Notes: generated by a model not told the origin, from the letters alone. Shown: positions 8,910 to 19,815, counted from the stretch's first letter. The stretch is 64,000 nt of DNA from Cenococcum geophilum 1.58 (GCA_001692895.1 KV748223.1:744001-808000); one strand, 5' to 3'. Made by a program: numbers and translations.

Positions 8910-11498
8910 GTAGATTCTCGTGGTGTCGAACGGACCCACATGGAAGAGGTGACCAAACAAGACCATAGGTTGGCTATCTGTTCACGATGAAAACTGATGT
9001 TGGCTTATTTCTGCACACGGTATATCCCATGTGGCTTGTATATCTCAACGCGGTGGAGAAAACAATCAAAAACCCAAGCTAATGTTCAAGGAGCCAAAAT
9101 TAGCGCCATCCTCGTCAGCTTTGGTGCGCCCAAAGCGCCTAATACGAAAAGTCACTTCTGCCACACGAAGGGATCTCGCATGATTTTGCAGCCTTTTATC
9201 CACCTTACATGATTTTAAGCCGCATAAGGTGTTCGTAATCGTCAGCCGTGGGTGGGATTTCATGGGTTGGGTGCGGGGTGCTGGTATCCAGCTGCCCGAC
9301 ATCCTGGCCAAAAGATTTGGAAGCTCGAGATCTAATTGGAGATGTAGAAGGAACTGCACGTATCTCGCTGGTTTCCAAACACCCTTGCTTTCTCGGCTTT
9401 CTGTGAGGACAACGCTGCAGTTTGCCAGGAAATGCTCCGAGCTGTACGAGCTGTTTCGGGAAGGCCGCGCGCGAACGACTTCCGCGCAAGGAAGACAGGT
9501 TGGGAGCGCTGTTTGGCATGCAATTTGATTCGCGTAGAGCAAAGATCAGCAATTACGGTTCTGGGCAGGATACTCAGGAGGTTGGCAGGTGGTAGCTTTA
9601 GCTGGCTGAATACGCGAATCTGTTGAAATCGAACTTTGACCGGACTAAGTGTAAATTCGTTACCGAGGGCTTGAAAGGATTCCACAAGGTGGTTGAGGTT
9701 TAGGTAGCAGCCTTAGCGGAGGCGTAGAACGTAAGTTACGGGCAACGGAAGCCAAATTTAGGTCTGAATTTAGGTCCCTCCACTGCTTCTTTATGGGACC
9801 AGAAGAGCTGTCAGGCCCCTTCCTAGGTTCGTAGGGCCCAGAACTGGTCTCTTACTTGCTCAGGCTCGAATCAGGTTTGCTTAATTTCAGCTCAGGGCTA
9901 CTTGCCCTCGGCTACCCAGGTCCAAAGACGGGAATGGGTCTTGGTGAGGTGAATTTTGACTGAAGAGGTAGGGTTTAGCGATGACGTCATGCCTTAGCTC
10001 TCGCGCCGGGTTCCGAACTCAATTCGAGAGACAATGCTCCAAATGAAAGCAAAGCCATTTTGTTTAAATTACTTCGAAAGTTGGCCATTGTTTAATTTTT
10101 TTTTGTTTAAGAAGCGAATTAAGTTCTTTAGTATCACAATCATTTATTGTACCACAATACATCATTAACCATGTAAAGTCTTAAATAAATTCCTCCAGGG
10201 CCTGGAAAGTGTTATGGTCGGAAATAACATTATGCCTTATTCAAAATATTGATATCTTTTCATGGGCGTCCTTGTGGACAATTTTTGTGGTTGTCCACAT
10301 TTGTGCATGTGACTACAGTGAATAGCAGAGAGGCATGACTCGTTTTTAACCCGGCAGTTAGGTATGGTTCAAAGGAGCTTGGACTTTTTCGGAGATTTGT
10401 AGAATTCTCCGTGGTGCTTCTTGGGTTGATGGCTTCGTAGAATCTGTATGAAAACAATTTGGTGGGCAAGTCTCTAAGGCTCTTGAAGGCTGGAAATCAT
10501 AGGAACATGTAGGAAGACGGAGGACTGAAGCTCTTTAACTGAAATGCGTTGCCCGTGGAGCTTGTGCCGATGGCGATCCGGCCGGTGAGTGATCTTAGAT
10601 ATCGTTGAATGGGTTGTTTTCAACCACTGTACATGGCTGTCTCTCATGTACTTCTTATCCCTGCAGATTCTAGGCTGCAAGTGGAATGATAGGTTTTGGA
10701 CGTCGACGGGCAGTATCCGGCATGCCTGTTATTCGTTAAGATCGAGTACTGAGTCATGAGAGAGCTGTGGCGCTCCGTTTTTTGGTAGCAGAAAGCTCCC
10801 ATAATCTTTTCACTAGGTGAGGATTCCTTCGCCACGCGCGATGCCGGTTCGATTAGATTTTCCAGGGTTGATCTAACAGAGGCCTGCCACGCCGCTGGGG
10901 GAAAAGTACCGTTCGTCCCCCAGCCCGACGCTTTCGGTAGGCGTGGAACGCGAAGCGTGAGGGGCTCAAGTCGATGTCGACACAGCACCCAGGGGGCTCG
11001 TCAAATCATCTTCTCCCAAACGAATATAGCGATTTATTATTGCAGCGATGTCCATCAGTGACCAGTCACAATGCCAGATTGAATGGATGGCACGGGCCAA
11101 GCCGCTAGAGTCTGCAGCCAAAAGCGAAAAAGCGATCCCTGGCACGGCTGGCACGCCCTCAATCAACTCCCAATCCCTTTGTTTGAGAGCTCCCCTGCCG
11201 TTGTTAAGCTGCAATTTACGCATATCATGGTCTAGCTTTGCCTGCATCTGACTTGCACCTTCAGGACTTCCTCGACGTCAACTCCCTTTGGCGTGACCGC
11301 CTTGCCCCGCGCTCCTTGAAGTTGCAGCTCCTGTCCTGCAATCTGAGCCGCATCGCGCATAAACACCATGCACTAATCCTCGACAGAGCACTTGCAGACG
11401 CCAAAGTTCACCCTGCGTCCCTTCAGTCAAGCGCGGCAGGATCATCACAGCACCACGATTCCACTCGCCAATATCCTTCTTTATACCACTTAGCTAAG
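8910..11498. other. Intergenic region and 5' leader of the hydrolase gene
   Basis: Balanced base composition. Several open frames occur on both strands (for example 9,066-9,542 minus, 10,644-10,988 minus, 10,966-11,247 minus), but they overlap, lack recognisable motifs and look incidental. Part of 8,910-9,700 may be decayed sequence of the neighbouring transporter. The frame of the hydrolase gene stays open upstream to an ATG at 11,238; the 87 residues added look like translated leader rather than protein. Confidence 0.5.
9982..9989. promoter_or_regulatory. TGACGTCA palindrome (CRE/bZIP-type site)
   Basis: A perfect TGACGTCA, the consensus site of CREB/ATF-type bZIP factors, sits about 1.5 kb upstream of the hydrolase start. 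A single 8-mer of this kind can occur by chance; function is not shown. Confidence 0.3.
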
Positions 11499-14400
11499 AT
11501 GGAGGTTCAACCGCCTGTTCCGACCCTGCCTACAGATGCCGCCTCCACATCCCCCACCCGCTCGCGACGACGCCGCTCCTTACCCTCAGAAACTGACTCT
11601 CGTCCCAAAAGGCGGTCTCCGAATCACGTCCGCACTCAACCCGCCTCACCGGAGGTCATCTCGTCGCTGATTGACTCCTTATCCGCCATCTCCCTACCTG
11701 CGCATAATCACTTCGAGAACTTCCCTTCCGTCAGCGGTGCCAGCATATCAACACCTGCAACTCCAAATGTATATCAGACAAACTTTGCTGGAGATCCATT
11801 GGCTACCAATGGAGGGTTTGGCGTGGACTATGGTGCTTATCGGCAGTCTCTAAGGGACAACGACTACCTATACCCAGATGACGCAGCTGAGCCTCCCGTT
11901 ATACGAACAGCAAAGCCTCCTTCAGGATTGTCTCCACTGACAGCGCCGAAAGCTGCCAAGAAAGAAAAAGATAGTTCCATGAAGAATTACCTCCGCGCAA
12001 GCTGCGAAAGTACGACTTCGTTGCACTCTATAAGGTCAACCAGATCCGTCAGTAGCATTGGGAATATAAGTATCGAGGCAGGGGTACCGCGTCACTCTTC
12101 AGCAAGTCGAACATCGACTGATAGTAAACGGAGCGCAAAAGGGCACAGGAGCTTGATATACATGAGTTCGCGGGAACGACTGAAGGGTAAAGATATTGAT
12201 CGGAAACGAGCGACAATGCCTGTAGTGGTAAATGCAAATGGGGCCTCGGGAGTAGAACATTTATCGACCCCGAAATCGAATTTGCAACCTCCAAGTCCCA
12301 AACACTTCCCGACTGAGGAGCCTATCGACGAAGAACCCGTGGTCGCTGGACCCTCGCATTCGGGTGATCACTACAGTAGAGGAACGAGTCCTCTGCGCAA
12401 TGGAATGAGCCCGCCCACTGGAGATGAGCAGGACAGCCCGACCATGACGAATGGACGTGGCTTAATTCCAGAGCGAAATTCTTCGCTGCGTCATCACGAG
12501 AGTCCTTCGCGAAAAAGCAAAAGAGGTCACGGACGTCGCGGGAGTCGGCACGATGCGTCCAAAACAAAAACTGTGCCTGAGGAAGAAGAAAGCCTAGGGG
12601 CGCGATCAGACGAAAAGATTTTAAAGGAGCTCGAAGCAGAAGAAAACGAGGTTGCCCGAAGAATCCGAGAGTTGAAGAAGCGCAAACAGTTGAGGGATAA
12701 AATAGCCGGCAAAATGCCTGTTGTGGATGCAGGGGATTCTCAAAGCGTTTCGCATATTTCATCAATTGCGAGCCCCCGACCCTCCCCAACTTCAACCGTG
12801 TCAAGCCCGTCTAAAAAGCGACCGCAAGATCCGACCGCTAAAGCGCATAAAATTTTGGGCATATCAGCATTTCCGACGCCGCCTCAAAGGAGAACTTCTC
12901 GCATACCGGACCTATCTGGGAACCATGAAAAGCTAGAGGAACTTGGACAAGAGGACAGCCAAATCCTGAACAATGCGGAGGACACTACCCCGCTCCCAAT
13001 CAACTATCAATTAGCATTGGAATCATTATCATTAGAGCGAACAATTTCCTCTCCAAGTAGCAAGGCCTCTAGCAAAAGCGCAAGCAACGAAACCCCTACT
13101 AGATCCAAACCACTTGCTGTTGGAGGCCGTTCTGCGATAGGCAGGCGATCCACACATTCCATGATCATAGGCGCTTCAACAACAGCAAAGGACCAGCCTG
13201 GCTCGACATTACCATCCAGCATCCCATCAAGCCGAGGTCCTAGCGAGGAGACATCTCCAATCTCCCCTCGACACCAATCTCTACACATCTCACCTTCTCC
13301 GTCTTCAGCAACCGCACACCGACAGCAGCCCAAAAAGAACAGATGGTCCCATCCGGACCTACCTTTAAAGGCGGAGCAGAGACACAATCTTGAAGTCGAT
13401 GCTGTTAAGCCTCCTCCACAGCCGGTTATTGAGGAGCGGCCTTCGAGTACAAACTCCCTCGATCTCTCAGTTGAGGCCTTCCTTGACTCTCCCCGGTTGT
13501 CACAAAAAGTCCGCCATCCACAGACCGGACGAATAATATCCTTTTCTGAGGTCGGCGATCCACGCGGCTTCGCAATTTTTTGCTGCGTAGGCATGGGCTT
13601 GACGAGATATGTTATGGCGTTCTACGATGAGCTCGCTTTGACCTTAAAACTACGGCTAATTACCCCAGACCGGCCCGGGATTGGGGAGAGTCAACCCGAT
13701 ACAAATGGAACACCTTTGAGCTGGCCAGGTAAGAAACCAGATTCCGATATTCTGTACGCTCTTCAGCTAACGTTGAAAGATGATGTTCTCATTATCTGCC
13801 AAGCACTGAAGATAACTAAATTCTCTCTCCTGGCCCACTCGGCTGGCGCAGTGTATGCTCTTGCAACTGCTCTACGAATTCCTCAACATATCCGCGGAAG
13901 AGTACATCTTCTAGCACCTTGGATACCTCCATCACAGATGGCGCCAATAGGTGTACATCAAGACTCACCGCCAGGTGGCCAGCTACCCAAATCGCAAAGG
14001 TTTCTCCGCGTCTTGCCTCCATCTCTTCTCAAAGTCGCAAATTCCACTTTCCTAAGTGCCACTAGTGCAAGCATCACAAGAAGTGTACCCAAGACTCAGA
14101 AAACCAAGCGCAAGAACATTAACACCCAATCACCTCAAATAGTCAACCGGCCCCCCATCAAAGATACCCGACGGGAATCAATCATGCTGATGGATCAAAT
14201 TTTGCCGAACGGTAGTGCACTGTCTCTTGCAGCAGTAAATCCTTCTGATCCAAATTACGAGGCTGCTAAGAACGTTAAAGCTGCGCTCACAATCGCAGAG
14301 CGAGAGCGCCAACACGCGTTTGACGAGCGCCTTACTTTTGCTATCTGGGATCGTGCTACTTCAAATGCCAATCCCGCCACCGACCTAATTGTCTGTCTCG

Positions 14401-14675
14401 AAACAAGGCAGACAATTGGCTTTAGGTATGAAGATATCACGCGCGGGGTGGTTATTCATCATGGCAGCAAGGATTCGCGCGTCCCAGTCGATAATGTCAG
14501 ATGGCTTGGCAAACTTATGCGACGGTGCGAAGTTCGTATTCTCGATGGCGAACAACACGGCCTCATGGCAAGTGCTGTCGTCATGGGCAATGTGCTCACA
14601 GAGATGGCGAAAGAATGGGAAGATTGGACAGCGGTAGTGCAGGGAAAGGGCCTAGAAAAGAGGGAGTCACAATAG
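11499..14675 (+). CDS. Large alpha/beta-hydrolase-fold protein with long disordered N-terminal region
   Basis: Uninterrupted frame of 1,058 codons, no intron needed. I chose the ATG at 11,499 because it has A at -3 and G at +4 (AAGATGG) and begins MEVQPPVP; an upstream in-frame ATG at 11,238 would add 87 residues of unlikely protein. Residues 1 to about 670 are Ser/Pro/Arg-rich and low in complexity, with a charged, probably coiled-coil stretch near 360-405 (KILKELEAEENEVARR). The hydrolase domain covers about 675-1,050: DRPGIGES after strand 4, nucleophile elbow LLAHSAG with Ser781, HGSKDSRVP with the likely acid Asp992, and EQHGLM with the likely base His1020. The elbow is AHSAG rather than GxSxG. 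About 210 residues separate Ser and Asp, including a basic, probably disordered insert in the cap (QKTKRKN). The triad predicts a serine hydrolase, but the substrate is unknown. No signal peptide is seen, so it is probably intracellular. It is the best-preserved gene in the window. Confidence 0.93.
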   Translation: MEVQPPVPTLPTDAASTSPTRSRRRRSLPSETDSRPKRRSPNHVRTQPASPEVISSLIDSLSAISLPAHNHFENFPSVSGASISTPATPNVYQTNFAGDPLATNGGFGVDYGAYRQSLRDNDYLYPDDAAEPPVIRTAKPPSGLSPLTAPKAAKKEKDSSMKNYLRASCESTTSLHSIRSTRSVSSIGNISIEAGVPRHSSASRTSTDSKRSAKGHRSLIYMSSRERLKGKDIDRKRATMPVVVNANGASGVEHLSTPKSNLQPPSPKHFPTEEPIDEEPVVAGPSHSGDHYSRGTSPLRNGMSPPTGDEQDSPTMTNGRGLIPERNSSLRHHESPSRKSKRGHGRRGSRHDASKTKTVPEEEESLGARSDEKILKELEAEENEVARRIRELKKRKQLRDKIAGKMPVVDAGDSQSVSHISSIASPRPSPTSTVSSPSKKRPQDPTAKAHKILGISAFPTPPQRRTSRIPDLSGNHEKLEELGQEDSQILNNAEDTTPLPINYQLALESLSLERTISSPSSKASSKSASNETPTRSKPLAVGGRSAIGRRSTHSMIIGASTTAKDQPGSTLPSSIPSSRGPSEETSPISPRHQSLHISPSPSSATAHRQQPKKNRWSHPDLPLKAEQRHNLEVDAVKPPPQPVIEERPSSTNSLDLSVEAFLDSPRLSQKVRHPQTGRIISFSEVGDPRGFAIFCCVGMGLTRYVMAFYDELALTLKLRLITPDRPGIGESQPDTNGTPLSWPGKKPDSDILYALQLTLKDDVLIICQALKITKFSLLAHSAGAVYALATALRIPQHIRGRVHLLAPWIPPSQMAPIGVHQDSPPGGQLPKSQRFLRVLPPSLLKVANSTFLSATSASITRSVPKTQKTKRKNINTQSPQIVNRPPIKDTRRESIMLMDQILPNGSALSLAAVNPSDPNYEAAKNVKAALTIAERERQHAFDERLTFAIWDRATSNANPATDLIVCLETRQTIGFRYEDITRGVVIHHGSKDSRVPVDNVRWLGKLMRRCEVRILDGEQHGLMASAVVMGNVLTEMAKEWEDWTAVVQGKGLEKRESQ

Positions 14676-15721
14676 TTGCCCCTCTCCATGGTCCTTCCCA
14701 TTTTACGACATACATAATAATTGAATTTCGAGAATGGCTTTTGGGAAGTAGAGAGACCGCAGAATAGACCGGAACGAGGTTGGAGAATCAACTGTACGGT
14801 TTTATATTGACGCCATATTTTCACGATTACCCCGAATACCCGACTTACTGATTTCCGATGTGTCTTATGTTTGTTTCCATATACTTTATTGTGCTTCTCC
14901 ATCCTTGGAATCGGTTCATTTTTACGGAGTTGTTTAGCGAATACCCCTCCAGCTGTAGGGGACTGGACTTGCGATTGTATTGCTTGCTTGTGGATGGGAT
15001 GTGTGCTCGCAGCTTTTCGAGGGATTAGAGGAGCTAATGATTGATGTTAGTGTACCTATTTTTGAGGTGCGAGGCTAAGATTACAGACTAATAATATTGT
15101 TGCGGATGAACGTTATCTATCGTCCTACATTCCCTGAGGTCACAAAACTTTTTAATATATAGAGTACTAACTTTCAAGAGCAAGGAGAAGCACCGCACCC
15201 GAGCACGGAAGAATCTACCCACCTTTCGTAGCGCTGCCTATACGTCCAGTAAACTCAACACTGTTTTTGCCCACGAAGAATTCCGTCAGGAGACCTGATC
15301 ACTTTTTCGCAGCGCTCTTCCCTCAATCATGTTTGCGGAATCTGCTTCGCTCGACACACAGCCTTGGCCTTATCTAAAGTTTAACGCCACCAAGTCAAAA
15401 TCAAATGCACCATACCTAAATAGGAATAATAGTTACCTATATAGGCTAGCCCACCATTTTGGATCTAACTGACGCGAGTGTTCGCGCCGGTCCAATTAGA
15501 TCACTGCCTTGAAGGATTGTGCACCAAACCCACGACAGCTTAGCACTAATTCAATTGGTCTTTACCTGTCACTTCAATTCAATCAGGGCCTTCAGATTAA
15601 TTGAGTTACCAAGCCAGCAAACTCTCAGTTGGTTGAATTGATTAAGTCTTAATAATCAATTCAATTCAATATTGAAACCTTATCAATTGATTTGCAACCC
15701 TATGAGAGGCTGTAACTAATT
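14676..15721. other. Intergenic region between the two island genes
   Basis: Holds the 3' end of the hydrolase transcript and the upstream region of the small MGCSSSK gene. I saw no further gene. From about 15,550 onward, AATTGA/TCAATT words become dense (see the flanking repeat). Confidence 0.5.
15588..15690. repeat. Upstream AATTGA-rich flanking repeat
   Basis: Begins GCCTTCAGATTAAT, contains AGTTGGTTGAATT near 15,628, and ends in TCAATTCAATTCAATATTG. The same series (GCCTGCAGATCAAT, AGTTGGTTGAATT, AATTGAATCAATATTG) follows at 16,468-16,575, so the pair brackets the small gene as imperfect direct repeats about 880 bases apart. Confidence 0.6.
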
Positions 15722-16499
15722 ATGGGCTGTAGTAGTTCAAAGGAAGCGGCCAACGACCCTATACCTTTGGAACCTGTGAGAGCATCAACAGCTCAACCTT
15801 GCACTTCAAATCGACTTCCCACCAGCCAGAATCAACCTGCCTCTAAGCAACCTCCCTCTTTTCAACAACCCTCATCTTCTGAGCGGCCTTCGTCTAATTC
15901 AACTAGGCCCTCCACTAGCTCTAAACAACCTCCCTCCAGCCAAAGGCCTTCTTCCAATTCCAGACGAACCGGCTCCGCCCAGGGGAGACACACTCAACTA
16001 AAGTCAAGCTATCGGGGGCAGCCACCAATCTACAAAGACCACACACCCAAAGACAACAATATCGCTCAGGGCATAGCAGTGCTCTGTATACTCATAGATC
16101 AGCATGCAAAGCGCTTTTATGCCGCACAGTATTTTTCCTATGTTCGTCGAACCATAGGCGAAGCCTTAGTTAGCCATATAACGGTTGGTGGTAATAACGG
16201 TACGGCTCCACATATACTCCCCCATTGATTTCATCTGGTCTTACATGTAACCACTAGCGAGCGCTGTCATAAGCGACCTCGCCGGAAAGCTTGGGTCTTA
16301 TGCCTCAAATCCTGCAGATGGTCGACGTGAAGACCATATTGAGCGAATGTGCACATCTGCCGATAGAATCCAACGCATGGTACAAAAGCACCCGTCTGAT
16401 TGGAGCTTTGGACGATTTGACCGGGGCGTATGGTTCCCAAGCGTCTACCAGGACGGAAATGTCGTCAGGCCTGCAGATCAATCAATTCAATTCAATTGA
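15722..16499 (+). CDS. Small MGCSSSK protein, predicted N-myristoylated (two exons)
   Basis: Exon 1 15,722-16,190, intron 16,191-16,257, exon 2 16,258-16,499; 236 residues. The ATG starts MGCSSSK, a typical signal for N-myristoylation at Gly2 with palmitoylation at Cys3, so membrane anchoring is likely. Residues 15-100 are Ser/Pro/Gln-rich with repeated KQPPS and RPSS words. From about 115 it becomes a normal folded sequence (AQGIAVLCILIDQHAKRF). The 67-base intron (GTAATA...CTAG) is inferred: without it the frame ends at 16,228, whereas splicing joins it in phase to a convincing C-terminus (RIQRMVQKHPSDWSFGRF, then VWFPSVYQDGNVVRPAD). The last six residues (QSIQFN) and the stop lie in the AATTGA repeat, so the original C-terminus may have been replaced. 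I do not recognise a named family; similar small lipidated proteins of unknown role occur in filamentous fungi. Confidence 0.75.
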
Positions 16500-16575
16500 C
16501 GCCTCTAGTTGGTTGAATTAAAAGCTTTATAAGCAGAGGGCTCAATTAATTGAATCAATTGAATCAATATTGTAA
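16468..16575. repeat. Downstream AATTGA-rich flanking repeat
   Basis: Partner of the 15,588-15,690 repeat. It supplies the last codons and the TGA (16,497-16,499) of the small gene, then AGTTGGTTGAATT and repeated TTGAATCAA words ending near AATATTG. Confidence 0.6.
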
Positions 16576-17506
16576 CGGTTGTGTTTTCTTATAGGAGTCG
16601 GGATGGATTGCGTGGATAATGCCGAAGCGAAAATAGGAGTTTTGGGACCAACGAAAACACCGCTAATGCATTGGATGTAGACGAGCCGAAGATAAAAGAA
16701 AATATCAAAGCAGGCGTTGAGATTCGGATATAAGGTGAATTAAATAGGGAGATTAGAAGACGAGATAGGTGATATGGCCAGAAGAAATAAGTAGTATCGT
16801 TAGATAGTGGAATGCTATATAATGTAAATAATTCGGTCTATTTAATAGAAAGTTCAAAAAACGGCACGGAGAGGAGCTTAATAATAGGAATTCTGAACGG
16901 GCCATAAAGGCAGATTATGTCTCTAGTATCGTAACGGCGTTGTTAGGATAGATAATATTGGAAGAAAGCACGCGTAGATTAAAGAGGAAGCAGTAGAGAG
17001 TCTAATAACTTAGGTAAAACAAGCCAGAAGACGAGAACCAGCGTTCCGATAAGAAGCAGCCGGTGCAGTAGGGTTGTTATAAGACTGTGCAGGCGCTTTC
17101 AGATAACCTATTAGCTATATACTGTATTAGCCGGTTGTGCCATAACAGAAGCTGTAACCTGTAGATTATAATAGCTAGAATAAACCCTTATAGGAAATAT
17201 AACGGAATTAAAAAGATGTAACGGGATAGACGTTAACTTCTCTAGATTCCTATAACGCCTAAGCTTGCCACTCCGCGCCTAACCCATAAATATGAAAAAA
17301 AAGACAACTTACTACCTCTGCCCATCGATCCTCTAGATCCATCTATTCATAATCTTAAGCCTCTTGAATACGTTCCTTGTCTTTAGCAGTAGATACTTCT
17401 CTTCCTCGGCGATCGGCGGCATAGACGCGAATCAGTACGGGAATAGGGCCGGGCTATTAGGTGGGCCGCCGTACGCGTTAATGATATAGTGGTGTTCACG
17501 GCTCGT
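16576..17506. other. Gene-free, partly AT-rich stretch
   Basis: Composition drifts toward AT. Frames on both strands are short and stop-broken; possible decayed coding sequence near 16,600-17,300 is not identifiable. The minus-strand frame 17,383-17,853 overlaps the inverted repeat and is not a convincing gene. Confidence 0.45.
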
Positions 17507-17952
17507 CCCCTTTGGCGAGTGCTCCAAAATTTTAAATTCGGTACGCGCATCCAATCTCGCCTGGTTGCCACTAACTGTACATAGTAATTGTAGCGAAGCC
17601 GTATGCTTGGCTGCAAGAACCTTGCTTCTGCATTGTTGTGATCTTCGTCAATATCGTGAGTTTCCACCAATACGATATTGCCAAATTTCATCGGCCATTG
17701 CAGAGACAGCGTTGTATTCGCATTTTGGCAGAGGCATAAGTAAAAGAGAGAGAAAGAGGAAGCATATGTTAAGGAAACGTACGTCAGGCAGGTTCTGAGT
17801 TGTTTTAATTCGAATTCCTCTGGCCAACCAGAATAATTCTCTAGGGCAACCAAAAATAGTCCTTGCGTGTAGCTATAGCCGTTCGCTACAATTATAAGCG
17901 AGATTAGATGCGTGTACCGAATTTAAAAATTTAGAGCACTCGCCAAAGGGGG
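17507..17952. repeat. Decayed inverted repeat, arms 17,507-17,597 and 17,882-17,952
   Basis: CCCCTTTGGCGAGTGCTC...AATTCGGTAC...AATTGTAGCGAA on the left is matched by the reverse complement of 17,882-17,952. The left arm has about 22 extra bases (around CTGGTTGCCACTAACTGTAC), and the right arm has T/A where the left has C/G, as from RIP. The 285-base interior gives weak open frames on both strands (one minus-strand segment around 17,600-17,700 looks as if it was once coding) but nothing identifiable. It could be a small DNA transposon or an inverted duplication. Confidence 0.7.
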
Positions 17953-18259
17953 AGGTGGAAGCTAGTTGTGCACATTAATAGTATATCCACAGTTCGTTTT
18001 GTGTGGCTGAGTTAGCGGCTGAGTTACAATGGGGTAACCTGAGCGGGCGCTGGCGTGGTTTTAGCCATATAAAGCGTAATTTATAAGCCAAGGAAGCTGC
18101 TAGAGCACAACCTGGAGGTAATATAAAATAATTAAAATGCTATAGCAGAAATATATATCTTAAAATACTAAATCTTATATACTAGAATAATAGTTACTAC
18201 TTACCTCTACTTCTTTACTATCCGGTCCTTTAATAGCTAGAAACCCGGCTCTCTACTTA
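17953..18259. other. Boundary of gene island and AT-rich repeat region
   Basis: Balanced composition until about 18,100 (GCGGGCGCTGGCGTGG near 18,040), then abruptly AT-rich. May include the left end of the Tc1-type relic that follows. No gene seen. Confidence 0.4.
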
Positions 18260-18860
18260 TAAACGTAATATTATATATACCCTTAATCGCTACGCTAGTT
18301 AGACTTATAAGAAGATTAGCAGCTCTCTTAGTATCTCTTATAGTGCAATTTCTGCCTCTCTTTAAAAGGATACTTAGACCTTTTAAAAGTAGAAAGGAAG
18401 AAGGCTAAATATTAATTCCCTAATACAATAGCGTTTAATTATATAAGTTAAGTAAGATTATTAGCACTAATAAAAGTCCTTTAAGGAGATTGCCTTTTTT
18501 AAAGGTATATCTACCTATAAGCAATTCTTATATAACGCTTTTAAAAAAGAGGGCTACTTTCGCCGTATTGCTATAGAGAAGCCCCTTATTGTACCTAAAT
18601 AATAAAAGGCCTAGCTAAAATAGGCCTATTTTTACCTTAAATAGACTCCTAAGATATAGGTAGTAGTAATTCAGATAGATAAGGCTTCTATTTAAATTAG
18701 TAGAGGCTAGATCTTTATTACTAGATATATTAAGGAAAAATATATTATTAATTACTATATCCTTAAATTTAGGTGATATTTAGGCTAGATAATTTATAAT
18801 AGCATCTCTTATAGGAATAAGGGGCCTTTAGTTATTACGGACCTTATATTGGCAGTAGTA
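18260..18860 (+). pseudogene. Tc1/mariner-type transposase relic
   Basis: The plus strand reads a helix-turn-helix-like start (YKKISSSLSISYSAISASL near 18,285), then FKKEGYFRRIAIEKPL (about 18,540), TPKI-VVVIQIDKASI (about 18,640-18,690) and ISYRNKGPLVI (about 18,810). These are in the order and spacing of Tc1-family DDE transposases, where IDKASI corresponds to the first catalytic Asp region (usually DEAS). Many TAG/TAA stops fall at expected Trp/Gln codons. The C-terminal third is not recognisable, so the copy is broken as well as RIP-mutated. Confidence 0.65.
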
Positions 18861-19379
18861 GCACTACTAAGAAAAGACATAAACGGGTTAGTTAAGATAG
18901 TACTAGAGGCGCTAGGATTAATTAAGCTATAAGATAAAAGGTAGCTAGGTTATATAGCTAGTTACGTTATATAGGAACGTAGGAATATAGGAATGTAATA
19001 TACTAACATACTAACGTACTAACGTACTTAGTATATTTTTTAGGCGTAGTATTATATATTTAAAGGACCACAGTCCCTACCTAAATAGTTATCTTCTTTA
19101 TAGTAAATCTTAAAATATAATTAGACTTAATCTATTAGGTAACCTACTCTACTAAGTTATATTTATATTGTTAAATATTCCTTAACCTATATACCTAGCC
19201 TATTAATAAGTCTATTATAGTATTTCCTATAAGGCTTTATTATATATTTACTACTAAGGTTATAGTAAAGGAAGTTAAGTAATATACCATCTATGGTAGT
19301 AACTACTTTAGGATTAGGAGGAGATACTAGTATACGCAATAATAACTTACAAGTAGTTATAATAAATTAATTTAGAAGT
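18861..19379. other. AT-rich relic sequence
   Basis: RIP-mutated sequence between the Tc1-type transposase and the Gag relic, with CTAACGTACT words repeated near 19,000-19,025. Probably the upstream part of the Gag-containing element. Confidence 0.35.
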
Positions 19380-19800
19380 GTTATAGAATAAAATAATACT
19401 AATACTTAGGCACTACTTTAACAACTATAAGATATAAAGAGAGAAAAGATTAAAATACTATCGATTAAAAGATTCTTAGGAGAAAAGTATAAACTAAAGG
19501 CGTTCCTTATATAAATAAAGTTAAAAATCCAATATAAAGGAATAAAGTTAGAATAGGTAGCGGATTAAGTAGCGTATATAGGATTATTCTTAACAGGTTA
19601 AGTATTAAAGTAGTTTAAACCTTATCTTATAAAGATATAAACTAACAGTATAGCAACCACTAATTTAGAGGCGCGGTATATATTTTTAAGTTAAAATAGA
19701 TCTGCTAGTAGGCTTATATAAATATACAGAGATCCAGAATTAATAGCAATAGCTAAAGAAAAGCTATACTAGCTTATATAAAAAGAATTATAATAATAAT
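19380..19800 (+). pseudogene. Gypsy-type Gag relic
   Basis: The plus strand reads FLGEKYKLKAFLI (about 19,480), LKIQYKGIKLE, VAYIGLFLTG, and ATTNLEARYIF near 19,660, then DPELIAIAKEKLY (about 19,735). The pattern (a domain with KLKAFLxQxxLK and a downstream AYxGLxLxG) matches capsid regions of fungal Ty3/Gypsy elements. The frame is interrupted by RIP-type stops. Only the Gag portion is present. Confidence 0.6.
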
Positions 19801-19815
19801 AATAATAATAATAAT
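19788..19815. repeat. (TAA)n microsatellite
   Basis: About nine TAA units in a row at the end of the Gag relic. Confidence 0.95.

Noticed and set aside
9066-9685. Open frames on both strands (158 aa minus, 99 aa plus, 117 aa minus)
   Set aside because: Mutually overlapping, no motif, no consistent splice structure; could be chance or decay in a balanced-GC region.
10966-11247. 93-residue minus-strand frame divergent from the hydrolase
   Set aside because: No recognisable domain and it overlaps the likely promoter/leader.
11238-11498. Upstream in-frame start adding 87 residues to the hydrolase
   Set aside because: The added sequence looks like translated leader; the ATG at 11,499 has better context. 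Transcript data could reverse this.
12049-13594. Long minus-strand frames inside the hydrolase gene
   Set aside because: Antisense shadows of a well-supported coding sequence.
16291-16521. Separate 76-residue frame after the small gene
   Set aside because: It starts at a non-ATG codon; the alternative frame here joins exon 1 through a well-formed intron and reads better.
17383-17853. 156-residue minus-strand frame
   Set aside because: It spans one arm of an inverted repeat and parts of other frames look equally coding; more likely a decayed relic than a gene.
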